A DNA stretch of 64,000 nt from assembly GCF_003020125.1 (NCBI RefSeq), contig NZ_PYFW01000014.1, positions 1 to 64,000 on the forward strand, in the 5' to 3' direction. Below, one piece after another: positions 34,632 through 41,940 of this stretch; position 1 is the stretch's first letter; every line of letters begins with the position of its first letter. The translations under genes were made by a program, and so were the position numbers. The DNA comes from Bradyrhizobium sp. MOS003 (GTDB lineage: Bacteria > Pseudomonadota > Alphaproteobacteria > Rhizobiales > Xanthobacteraceae). The notes under the pieces were generated by a model that was not told where the DNA came from, searched no databases, and worked only from the letters and a program-made list of their open reading frames with translations.

Positions 34632-34712
34632 TTACTTGCGCGCAGCGCAGGCGTACATGTTGATTTCCATGCCGACCGGCACTTCCACGATCTTCGGAGC
34701 TTTCCAAGCCAT
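34632..34712 (-). CDS. pqqA: PQQ precursor peptide PqqA
   Basis: A 26-residue peptide beginning MAWKAPKIVEVPVG and ending MYACAARK. It carries the two residues that are cross-linked to form pyrroloquinoline quinone, Glu16 and Tyr20, in the conserved E-x-x-x-Y arrangement (MEINMYA). GGGGAGA precedes the ATG. No pqqB, C, D or E lies in the window, so the processing enzymes must be encoded elsewhere. It lies between lanM and an outer-membrane gene, within 1 kb of a PQQ dehydrogenase. The match to PqqA is essentially full length. Confidence 0.96.
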   Translation of the reverse strand: MAWKAPKIVEVPVGMEINMYACAARK

Positions 34713-34834
34713 TCGGGGTCTCCCCAAGGTATTGAGCGCGACATCGCGCGGCGCAAAACCTAGGGCTGCGTCAGGTGCAGTTCAAGCCTCGATTCGACGA
34801 CCACGCATGTCTGTGTCGATTCTTCGCGGCTGGA

Positions 34835-34872
34835 TTTCTCTCTCGGACAAAGCCAGTTCTCTCTTGGTCAAA
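34835..34872. promoter_or_regulatory. two copies of a TTCTCTC-motif upstream of pqqA
   Basis: Forward-strand sequences TTCTCTCTCGGACAA (34836-34850) and TTCTCTCTTGGTCAAA (34857-34872) are direct repeats offset by exactly 21 bases, two helical turns. They lie about 125-160 bases upstream of the pqqA start. A near-identical copy, TTCTCTCTTGGGCAAG, is found upstream of xoxF at 41710. A shared regulator site is inferred. Confidence 0.5.
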
Positions 34873-34926
34873 CGTGATCCGCGAGACGCCGGCTTGTGCG
34901 GCGCACCGCGCGTCGATCCAGCGGAA

Positions 34927-35319
34927 TCACCGCAACAATCGCACCAGGTTCCGGCCGGCGCGCGAGTTCAGCTCCTTCGCATCCAGCGTTCCGTCCTTGT
35001 CGGGATTGGCTGCGTTGAAGCGCTGCTCGACCACGGACAGATATTCGTCGAGCGTCAGCGTCCCGTCGCGATCTGGATCGGCGGCCGTGAGCTCCTTCGC
35101 CGACAACCGCCCGCGCAATTCGCGCGCATCGAGCGTGCCGTCATGATCGGGATCGAGCTTTGCGAAGGTTGCGGCGGCCGCTTTCTTCACCTCGGCAAGA
35201 TCGAGCGTGCCGTCATTGTCGGTGTCGAACAACTTGACCGCGTTGCCGGAAGCCGACCATGCCGGACCGGACAGCAATGCAATGGTGAGCGCAAGCGCAA
35301 CTGAGCGACACGAAATCAT
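34927..35319 (-). CDS. lanM: lanmodulin (periplasmic lanthanide-binding EF-hand protein)
   Basis: A 130-residue protein with a signal peptide (ending PAWSASG) and four 12-residue EF-hand loops at 32-43, 56-67, 81-92 and 105-116. Loops 2 and 3 begin D-P-D and loop 4 begins N-P-D, i.e. proline at position 2, the lanmodulin hallmark; loop 1 has Thr there. The loops are separated by only 12, 13 and 12 residues, as in Methylorubrum LanM, not the roughly 24 of calmodulin. Position 9 is Asp in loops 1, 2 and 4 but Thr89 in loop 3. The C-terminus (AGRNLVRLLR) also matches. It would bind rare-earth ions in the periplasm. GGGAGG precedes ATG 35319. It is divergent from a PQQ dehydrogenase and upstream of pqqA. 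Confidence 0.95.
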   Translation of the reverse strand: MISCRSVALALTIALLSGPAWSASGNAVKLFDTDNDGTLDLAEVKKAAAATFAKLDPDHDGTLDARELRGRLSAKELTAADPDRDGTLTLDEYLSVVEQRFNAANPDKDGTLDAKELNSRAGRNLVRLLR

Positions 35320-35645
35320 CAAGACCTCCCAGATGAAGAGCCCGGTTTGGGCGCGATACACAACATAAATCCGCAAGCGAGCCCCGGTTCAAGCCCGGAT
35401 TGCAACTTACGCGCGCGACACCCCCGGGAACGCTGGCACGACCGCCGACCGGAGCAACTTCGCGTCGCGGAATTTTTGCAGCGTCTCCACGCAAGTGAGC
35501 GTGCGCTTTCGTCAGGTTTCCGTAAGGTGACCGGCACCTTCAACGATATCGACACGACACTTACGACTTTCGTATTGACGCGTTTTGTTTTCCGACGGAG
35601 TGTTGCTCCCGCAGCGTCAAAAGGCGCGCATATTGGGAGAAACGG
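35320..35645. promoter_or_regulatory. divergent promoter region of lanM and a PQQ dehydrogenase
   Basis: This 326-base gap separates the reverse lanM from the forward dehydrogenase and must hold both promoters. The part next to the dehydrogenase (35555-35620) is AT-richer. No convincing copy of the 16-bp motif found before xoxF and pqqA was seen here. Confidence 0.5.
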
Positions 35646-37310
35646 ATGAAACGCTTTGCGATGGCCGCGAGCCTCGTCATGCTTGCATCGACTTGTGCAA
35701 GCGCACAGACCACCGAGCAACTGGTCAAGGGCGGCACTGATACATCGAACGTTCTCAATTACGGGATGGGCTACAATCTGCAGCGCTTCTCGACGCTCAA
35801 CCAGATCAACAAGGACAGCGTCAAGAACCTCGTCCCGGTCTGGAACTACTCCTTCAACGACGATCGCAGCGAGGAATCGCAGCCCATAGTCTATCAGGGC
35901 GTGATCTATGTGACCTCGCACAATGCGACCATGGCGGTCGACGCCAAAACCGGCAAGCAGATCTGGAAGAGCAAGGTCGAATATCCGGCCGAGACGCCCC
36001 GAATCGTCTGCTGCGGCATCATCAATCGCGGTGTCGCAATCCACGAAGGCAAATTGTTCCGTACGACGCTCGATGCCAACGTGATTGCGATTGACGCCAA
36101 GAACGGCAAGGAGCTGTGGCGTCAGAAGGCTGCCGACATCAAGGAAGGCTATTCGATGACGGTGGCCCCGCTGGTCGCCGACGGTGTCGTCATTACCGGT
36201 ATCTCCGGCGCCGAATTCGGCACGCGCGGCTTCATCGACGGCTGGGACCCGGCGACGGGCAAGCATCTGTGGCGCACCCATTCGATCCCCTCGCCGGACG
36301 AGCCCGGCGGCGACACCTGGAAGGGCGACACCTGGAAACTCGGCGGCGGCTCGACCTGGATCACGGGCTCCTACGATCCCGAGCTGAACACCGTGTATTG
36401 GGGCATCGGAAATCCCGGCCCGTTCAATTCGGCGGTGCGTCCCGGCGACAATCTCTACACCTGCTCCGTGCTGGCTATGGATCCCAAGACCGGCAAGATC
36501 AAGTGGCATTACCAGTTCTCGCCGAACAATCCGTTCGACTACGACGCCGTCGCCGAGATGGTGCTTGCGGATGTGAACGTCGAGGGCAAGCCGACCAAGG
36601 CGCTGATGAATGCCAACCGCAACGGCTTCTTCTACGTGCTCGACCGCACCAACGGGAAGCTGCTCGCGGCCAATCCTTACGTGAAGGTCAATTGGGCAAC
36701 CGGCATCGACATGAAGACCGGCAAGCCGATCGAGACCGACGTCGCCAAGGATGCGCGCGAGGGCAAGAAGGTCACGGTCTATCCGTCGATCCTCGGCGGC
36801 AAGAACTGGGAGCCGATGTCGTTCAACCCGCAGACCGGCCTCGCCTACGCCAACACGCTCAACTTCGGCGGCAAGTACAAGGCCGAGCCCGTCACCTTCA
36901 AGCAGGGTGAATGGTATCTCGGCATGGACCTGACCGACCCCTGGGAGTTCGGGGACGGGCCGCGCGGTCACCTCAAGGCGATCGATCCCATGACCGGCAA
37001 GTCGAAATGGGAAGCACCGAGCGACATTCCACGCTTCTCGGGCGTGCTGTCGACCGCGGGCGGCGTCGTGTTCTCGGGCGCACTGACCGGCGAGTTTGAG
37101 GCTTTCGACGCGGATACCGGCAAGAAGCTCTGGCAGTTCCAGACCGGGTCCGGCATCGAGGGCCAACCGGTGACCTGGCAGCAGGACGGCGTGCAATATG
37201 TCGCGGTGACATCAGGCTATGGCGGCGTCTACTCGCTGTTCTCGGGCGACGAGCGGCTTGCCAAAGTGCCGCCCGGCGGCTCGCTGTGGGTCTTTGCGGT
37301 CAAGCAGTAA
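35646..37310 (+). CDS. PQQ-dependent alcohol dehydrogenase, lanthanide type
   Basis: A 554-residue periplasmic quinoprotein with a signal peptide (ending ASTCASAQ) and the eight-bladed propeller of the methanol/ethanol dehydrogenase family. Active-site landmarks: the vicinal Cys122-Cys123 pair (RIVCCGIINRG), metal-binding Glu190 (SGAEFG), Asn in GIGNPGP, catalytic Asp298 and the extra Asp300 (NPFDYDAVAE). The D-x-D pair marks lanthanide-dependent enzymes. It is shorter than XoxF and probably an ExaF/PedH-like or other alcohol dehydrogenase; the substrate cannot be read. It is followed by a cytochrome c and a MoxJ-like protein, an F-G-J style operon. Confidence 0.9.
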   Translation: MKRFAMAASLVMLASTCASAQTTEQLVKGGTDTSNVLNYGMGYNLQRFSTLNQINKDSVKNLVPVWNYSFNDDRSEESQPIVYQGVIYVTSHNATMAVDAKTGKQIWKSKVEYPAETPRIVCCGIINRGVAIHEGKLFRTTLDANVIAIDAKNGKELWRQKAADIKEGYSMTVAPLVADGVVITGISGAEFGTRGFIDGWDPATGKHLWRTHSIPSPDEPGGDTWKGDTWKLGGGSTWITGSYDPELNTVYWGIGNPGPFNSAVRPGDNLYTCSVLAMDPKTGKIKWHYQFSPNNPFDYDAVAEMVLADVNVEGKPTKALMNANRNGFFYVLDRTNGKLLAANPYVKVNWATGIDMKTGKPIETDVAKDAREGKKVTVYPSILGGKNWEPMSFNPQTGLAYANTLNFGGKYKAEPVTFKQGEWYLGMDLTDPWEFGDGPRGHLKAIDPMTGKSKWEAPSDIPRFSGVLSTAGGVVFSGALTGEFEAFDADTGKKLWQFQTGSGIEGQPVTWQQDGVQYVAVTSGYGGVYSLFSGDERLAKVPPGGSLWVFAVKQ

Positions 37311-37318
37311 TCCACGGC

Positions 37319-37678
37319 ATGATGCTGAGAAGGCTCTCTCACAAGACGGCGGCGATCCTCGCCGCCGTCGCGGGGCTGACGGTCGCGCTTGCGGCGACCG
37401 TTCGCGCCGCGGACGACGCAACCGGCAATCCCATGCAGGCACAGATCGACCACGGCAAGTCGACCTATGCTTCGAAATGCTCGCACTGCCATGGCCCCAA
37501 TCTGATGAACTCCGGCACCATCACGCCGGACCTGCGTGCCTTCCCCGACGACAAGACCCGCTTCGTCACCACGGTGAAGAACGGCAAGAACAACAGGATG
37601 CCGCCCTGGGGCGATATCCTCAACGACGAGGAGATCGGCTCTCTCTGGGCCTTCATCTCCAGCCGGAGGAAGCCATGA
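37319..37678 (+). CDS. c-type cytochrome, partner of the PQQ dehydrogenase
   Basis: A 119-residue periplasmic cytochrome with a signal segment (ending ATVRAADD), one haem site CSHCH (in YASKCSHCHGPNL) and a probable distal Met in NRMPPWGDIL. It is smaller than typical XoxG. The start is set at ATG 37319, nine bases after the dehydrogenase stop, though its ribosome-binding site is weak. The stop overlaps the next start (ATGA). It should take electrons from the preceding dehydrogenase. Confidence 0.87.
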   Translation: MMLRRLSHKTAAILAAVAGLTVALAATVRAADDATGNPMQAQIDHGKSTYASKCSHCHGPNLMNSGTITPDLRAFPDDKTRFVTTVKNGKNNRMPPWGDILNDEEIGSLWAFISSRRKP

Positions 37679-38604
37679 GGGGTCGTTGTGCCGCATGGAG
37701 CCTTGCGGCGTTGCTTTCGACGATGGCGTCGGTCGCTCTTGCTGCCGACGATCCTCTGAAGGTCTGCCTTGACGAGGACCGGCCGCCGCTCTCGATGCAC
37801 CACCGCGGCAAGCCGGATGCAGGCTTCGACGTGCTGCTGGCGCAGGCGATCGCGGAGCGGCTCGGACGGAAGCTCGCGATCCAGTGGTTCGAGAGCAAGC
37901 TGGACGAGGATTCGAGCCCCCAGCTCGAGGCCAATGCGCTGCTCTCGGATGGCCGCTGCTCGCTGGTCGGCGGCTACGCGCTGACGCAGGACTCGCTCGT
38001 CGTCCCCGGGATGAAGACGGCGCGCTTGCCTGACTTCGCCGGGGCCACACGCGACGATCGGCGGCGCCGCGTTGCACTTGGCGTGCTCGCGCCGAGCCAG
38101 CCTTACGTCTATTCGCCGATGACGGTCGTGCTCGGACCGAAGGCAAGCGGCCGCAAGATCGGCGACATCGGCGATCTCGCAGGGCTTCGTCTCGTCATCG
38201 ATAGCGGCTCGCTCGGCGACGCCATCCTGATGAGCTTCGACAAGGGGCGGCTGATCGACAGCATCACCCATCTCGTCCCCGGCCGCGACGATCTGCTGGG
38301 CACGCTCCAGCGCGGCGAGCATGACGCGACACTGATCGATCTTGCCCGCTTCGACGCCCATCGCGCCGCGCACCCGGACACGGCGATCACGGCGTCCGGC
38401 TATTACTATCCGATCGGCGCCAATCGCGGCTATGTCGGACTGGCCAGCGATGGCGCGCTGATCGACGCCGTCAACAAGGCGCTGACGGGGCTCGCCGCCG
38501 AGGGCAAGATCGCCGAATTCGGCAAGCAGGCCGGGCTCACCTATCTGCCGCCGCGCGAGCCTGCGATCCTCGGCGATGTCTGGACGAAGATCATCCAGCG
38601 GTGA
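37675..38604 (+). CDS. MoxJ/XoxJ-like periplasmic binding protein
   Basis: A 309-residue type II periplasmic binding protein with a signal peptide (ending SVALAADD), then LKVCLDEDRPPLSMHHRGKPDAGFDVLLAQAIAERLG. The two-lobed layout ends in ALTGLAAEGKIAEFGKQAGL. Position and fold match XoxJ-type proteins, whose partner dehydrogenase is encoded upstream. It is translationally coupled to the cytochrome gene. The shadow frame extending upstream into the dehydrogenase was dropped. Confidence 0.85.
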   Translation: MRGRCAAWSLAALLSTMASVALAADDPLKVCLDEDRPPLSMHHRGKPDAGFDVLLAQAIAERLGRKLAIQWFESKLDEDSSPQLEANALLSDGRCSLVGGYALTQDSLVVPGMKTARLPDFAGATRDDRRRRVALGVLAPSQPYVYSPMTVVLGPKASGRKIGDIGDLAGLRLVIDSGSLGDAILMSFDKGRLIDSITHLVPGRDDLLGTLQRGEHDATLIDLARFDAHRAAHPDTAITASGYYYPIGANRGYVGLASDGALIDAVNKALTGLAAEGKIAEFGKQAGLTYLPPREPAILGDVWTKIIQR

Positions 38605-38616
38605 TTGGAAAGGCTC

Positions 38617-38752
38617 GGGTGTCCCGGACGCGCTGCAGCGCCTCTTAGCGTTGCGGCGCAGAGCCGGGACCTGGAAGGCCGGGTGGCTGCATCATGGACC
38701 CCGGCTCTGAATCGCACCGCTGAGGAGCGTTGCGCTAGGTCCGGGGCACGAA
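38617..38752. repeat. dispersed intergenic palindrome, family D
   Basis: Arms TCCCGGACGCGCTGCAGCGCCTC...GCAGAGCCGGGA and CCCCGGCTCTGAATCGCACCGCTGAGGAGCGTTGCGC...TCCGGGGCACG form two stem-loops. The class is a typical Bradyrhizobium intergenic repeat. It follows the FGJ-type operon. Confidence 0.75.
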
Positions 38753-38865
38753 CTTCGCCCAGCATGTGCTACATGTGATCAGACGGAATGCGCCAATCTG
38801 TCTCGCTTGATGCCGATGGCAGGGCCAGCCCGGTGCGGTACCCTTCAGGGAACCGGGAGAGAATC

Positions 38866-39855
38866 ATGTCCAAGACAATCGATCGCCGCCGCTTCGTCGC
38901 GGCCGGTAGCACCGCACTTGCGATGCCCTTCGTCGTGCGCAGCGCATCGGCGCAAGGCACGTGGCCCGCGCGGCAGATTCGCATGATTTGCAGCTATCCC
39001 GCCGGCGGGCAAACCGACCTGCTCGCGCGCGCGTACGCTGAATTCATCTCCAAGCAGGTCGGCAAGACCGTCGTCGTCGAGAACAAGCCCGGCGCCTCCG
39101 GCGCAATCGGCACCGCCGAGGTGGCCCGCGCCGAGCCCGACGGCCACACCATGCTGTGCTCGATCTCGACCACCTACATCATGAACCGGGTGGTGATGAA
39201 GAATCCCGGCTACGACATGGACAAGGATTTGACGCTGGTCAGCGTCATTCCGGGCGCCGGCCTCCTGCTGGTCGCCAATCCCAGGACCGGGGTCAAGACG
39301 CTGGAGGATTTCGTCGCGTTCGCACGCAAGAGCGGCAAGGTGAACTTCGGCACCTACAGCGCGGGATCGGCCCCGCACATGACGATCAACGAGCTCAACA
39401 AGCAGTATGGCCTGTCGATCGAGCCGATCCATTACCGCGGCGAGGCCCCGATGTGGACGGGGATGCTCGAAGGCACGCTGGATGCTGCAATGGGCAGCTA
39501 CACGGCGGCGCAGTCGGTCCTGCAAAGCGACCGTGGCACCGTGTTCGCGGTGCATTCGAAGAAGGTCGACGCGATCCCCGCTATCAAGACCCTCCCGGAG
39601 CAAGGCCCGACCTCGAAATTCTTCACCGTGAGCGGCTTCTCCGGCTGGGCGGTGCCGAAGGCGACGCCGCAGGCGGTCGTCGACCGACTGGCGGAGTTGT
39701 GCGTGGCCGCCAACAACGATCCGAAGGTGAAGGAAGTGCTCGCGACCTTCGTGCTCGAACCCGCCATCGGCTTCAAGGAGACCAATGCGCTGTACCAGCG
39801 CGAACTGCCGATCTGGATCGAGAGCGCGAAGTCACTCGGCCTCGAGCCGGCCTAG
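38866..39855 (+). CDS. Bug/TctC-family tripartite tricarboxylate binding protein
   Basis: A 329-residue periplasmic solute receptor. It has a Tat-type leader (IDRRRFVAAGSTALAMPFVVRSASAQ), then WPARQIRMICSYPAGGQTDLLARAYAEFI, VVVENKPGASGAIGTAEVARAEPDGHTML and GTYSAGSAPHMTINELN, all classic Bug-family signatures. GGGAGAGA precedes ATG 38866. The matching TctAB membrane genes are absent, as is common for Bug proteins. The ligand (a carboxylate) is unknown. Confidence 0.9.
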   Translation: MSKTIDRRRFVAAGSTALAMPFVVRSASAQGTWPARQIRMICSYPAGGQTDLLARAYAEFISKQVGKTVVVENKPGASGAIGTAEVARAEPDGHTMLCSISTTYIMNRVVMKNPGYDMDKDLTLVSVIPGAGLLLVANPRTGVKTLEDFVAFARKSGKVNFGTYSAGSAPHMTINELNKQYGLSIEPIHYRGEAPMWTGMLEGTLDAAMGSYTAAQSVLQSDRGTVFAVHSKKVDAIPAIKTLPEQGPTSKFFTVSGFSGWAVPKATPQAVVDRLAELCVAANNDPKVKEVLATFVLEPAIGFKETNALYQRELPIWIESAKSLGLEPA

Positions 39856-39979
39856 GCTTCGAGCCGGAGCCGGCGCGCCGGTTGCGCCGTCTCGCCCCGG
39901 AGTCCGACCAAAGCCTAGTGTCGGAAGCGCATTCTCCCGCTATGATTGCGTGCCGCTGCGGACCAGAAGGGCCGATCGC

Positions 39980-40405
39980 ATGACACCGGATGCAGTCGCT
40001 GTCGCTGTTATGATCATCCTGCTCTTTCCGATGGGTTATTTCACGCTCGCCTCGCCGGCCTTCCTGCTGGTGAAGCTCGATATTCAGCCCGTCGCCCAGT
40101 TGCTGCGCGGAATGTTCAACGCCCATTTTCTCGTGATGCGCGTCGCCGCCCTGATCGGGACCGCGGCACTCCTCCTGGACGGCCGCCTGCTTGCCGCGCT
40201 GGGCGTTGGCCTGATCGCAGTGCTGGCGATCTGGGGACGCCCCTGGTTCATGCAAAGGGTCGATGACCAGCTCAGCGCGAGGGACGCCGGCGATGCCGAT
40301 GCCCCGCGCCGGCTGCGGCGACTGCATTGGAGCGGAATGCTGGCCAATGCGGTGCTGCTCGCAGCGCTCCTCGCCGGCATTCCCTACATTGCCACGTCCG
40401 CGTGA
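39980..40405 (+). CDS. four-helix membrane protein
   Basis: A 141-residue protein with four hydrophobic segments: about 4-24 (AVAVAVMIILLFPMGYFTLA), 52-68, 70-86 and 119-139. A basic/acidic loop (RVDDQLSARDAGDADAPRRLRRLHW) separates the last two. AGAAGG precedes ATG 39980; the frame continuing upstream is a shadow of the Bug gene region. Family not recognised with confidence. Confidence 0.6.
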   Translation: MTPDAVAVAVMIILLFPMGYFTLASPAFLLVKLDIQPVAQLLRGMFNAHFLVMRVAALIGTAALLLDGRLLAALGVGLIAVLAIWGRPWFMQRVDDQLSARDAGDADAPRRLRRLHWSGMLANAVLLAALLAGIPYIATSA

Positions 40406-40459
40406 AAATTTGCCGCGGCGACGCGACCATCGCTTCCCAACGCCAGCGCTCGAAAGCGC

Positions 40460-41428
40460 CTAATGCTCGCCCGAACTCGCTGTGGCCTGCTGCGCCTTGT
40501 GGATCGAAGACGGCACCACGCCGAAATATTTCCGGAACACGCGGCTGAAATGCGATGAGCTGGAGAAGCCCCAGGAGAACGCGACGTCGGTGATTGTCTT
40601 GCCGGCGTGGGCCTCGAGCTCCTGGCGGCAGTTCTGCAGGCGGGCCTGCCAGATGTAGTCGCTCACCGTGGTACCGCGCTCCGAGAACAGCATGTGCAGA
40701 TAGCGCTTGGAGCAGCCGAGCTCTGTCGAGATCTGGTCGATGCACAGATCCGGATCGCGCAGGTGCTCGCGGATGAAGAACTGCGCGCGCACATACATCG
40801 CTTCGGGCCCGACACGGTCGAACATCGTGTCGGCTTCGCGCAGCGGCAGCAGCAGCAGGTCGATCAGCGAATCGGCGACGCCGACCGCGCTGTTTGCCGA
40901 CAGCTTCGCCGCCTCGTCGAAGGTCGCATGAACGAAATCGTGGGCGATCCGCCCCGTCCCCGTCTTCGACGAGAGCTTGCAGGCGGGCATCCGCTGCGAC
41001 GGGAATCCACGGTCGCGCAGCAGCGCCTTGGGCACGATCACCACGTCGTGACGCGTGAAGGCCGGGCTGATGATCGAATGCGGGCAGGAGACGTCATAGG
41101 CGATGATGTCGCCCGGGTTGATTTCGATGTGGCGGCCTTCCTGTTCGAAATAGGACACGCCGTAGGTCTGGAAGTGAATCTTGATGTACGGATGCTCGTT
41201 CGCCTTGGCGCGCGCCAGCGTGTGGGCGATGCGATGCTGACTCACTTCGATCTGGCAGAGCTTCAGGCGCGAGACGCTGGTGTAGTCGATGCGGCCCTCG
41301 AGCGAGGATGCCTCCAGCGGATCGACGTCGAAATGCCCGCACAGGCTCGTCAGCCCGTCGACCCAGCTCTGGATCTGGCGCTTCGGCGTCATGCCGGTCG
41401 TCGAGAGCGTGTGAATGGTGTCGGACAT
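40460..41428 (-). CDS. AraC-family transcriptional regulator facing xoxF
   Basis: A 322-residue regulator with a cupin-like N-terminal domain of the AraC-binding-domain type (YIKIHFQTYGVSYFEQEGRHIEINPGDIIAYD) and a C-terminal double helix-turn-helix (about 225-315) with CSKRYLHMLFSERGTTVSDYIWQARL and ITDVAFSWGFSSSSHFSRVFRKYFG. ATG 41428 is chosen over GTG 41440. It is divergent from xoxF across a 512-base gap, so it probably regulates the methanol/formaldehyde operon, perhaps in response to a C1 compound; the ligand is unknown. Confidence 0.9.
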   Translation of the reverse strand: MSDTIHTLSTTGMTPKRQIQSWVDGLTSLCGHFDVDPLEASSLEGRIDYTSVSRLKLCQIEVSQHRIAHTLARAKANEHPYIKIHFQTYGVSYFEQEGRHIEINPGDIIAYDVSCPHSIISPAFTRHDVVIVPKALLRDRGFPSQRMPACKLSSKTGTGRIAHDFVHATFDEAAKLSANSAVGVADSLIDLLLLPLREADTMFDRVGPEAMYVRAQFFIREHLRDPDLCIDQISTELGCSKRYLHMLFSERGTTVSDYIWQARLQNCRQELEAHAGKTITDVAFSWGFSSSSHFSRVFRKYFGVVPSSIHKAQQATASSGEH

Positions 41429-41940
41429 TAATCCAGCCACTGGTGTTACCCGGGATTCGACGCGAATTGCGACCAGTGCTGCGGAGCCCTGACCTTTGAT
41501 TGCGTGACGTTTACCTCAAATTTGGGCGATCTTTTGGAACGAGCGCCACCGTTCCCTTGCCACCCTTGAAAGTTAATCCTCCGCCTTAGTTGCAGCGCCG
41601 TCAAGGGGAACCTGAGCGTTGAGTGCGGTCGCGCAGTCGCGCAGAAGCCGCTGAATTCGCTACTGCAAAATCAAAATGTTCGCATCCGTGCGCTGTCAAG
41701 CAAACCGGCTTCTCTCTTGGGCAAGTTTCCCGATGACGGAGTCGTTAGGGATTGAGAGAGGAACAATAAGAACGGGCCGCTCCTGCACGTGGACCCGTGG
41801 CTCTCATCAGGAGGAGGAAACAGCCCAGCATCGTTTCTGGTCCCAATCGTGACCGCCCTGCACGAGCAGACGCCGGACGAGAAGCCCGGTGAATCATTTT
41901 TGCTTCGGAAACAATAAACGATACCAACGGAGGAATGACT
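41429..41940. promoter_or_regulatory. xoxF upstream region
   Basis: The 512 bases between the AraC gene and xoxF hold no open gene. They contain TTCTCTCTTGGGCAAG at 41710-41725 (shared with the pqqA region), directly followed by TTTCCCGAT at 41726-41734 (the half-site seen upstream of the TonB receptor). A GGAGGA ribosome-binding site lies at 41929-41934. The long leader is compatible with complex regulation. No sigma-54 pair was seen. Confidence 0.55.

Noticed and set aside
34713..34926. Additional pqq genes between lanM and pqqA
   Set aside because: No frame of sufficient length or similarity to pqqB, C, D or E is present; the gap is regulatory.
34927..35319. Reading the EF-hand protein as a calmodulin-like calcium protein
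   Set aside because: Loop spacing of 12-13 residues, proline at loop position 2 and the matching C-terminus fit lanmodulin, not calcium EF-hand proteins.
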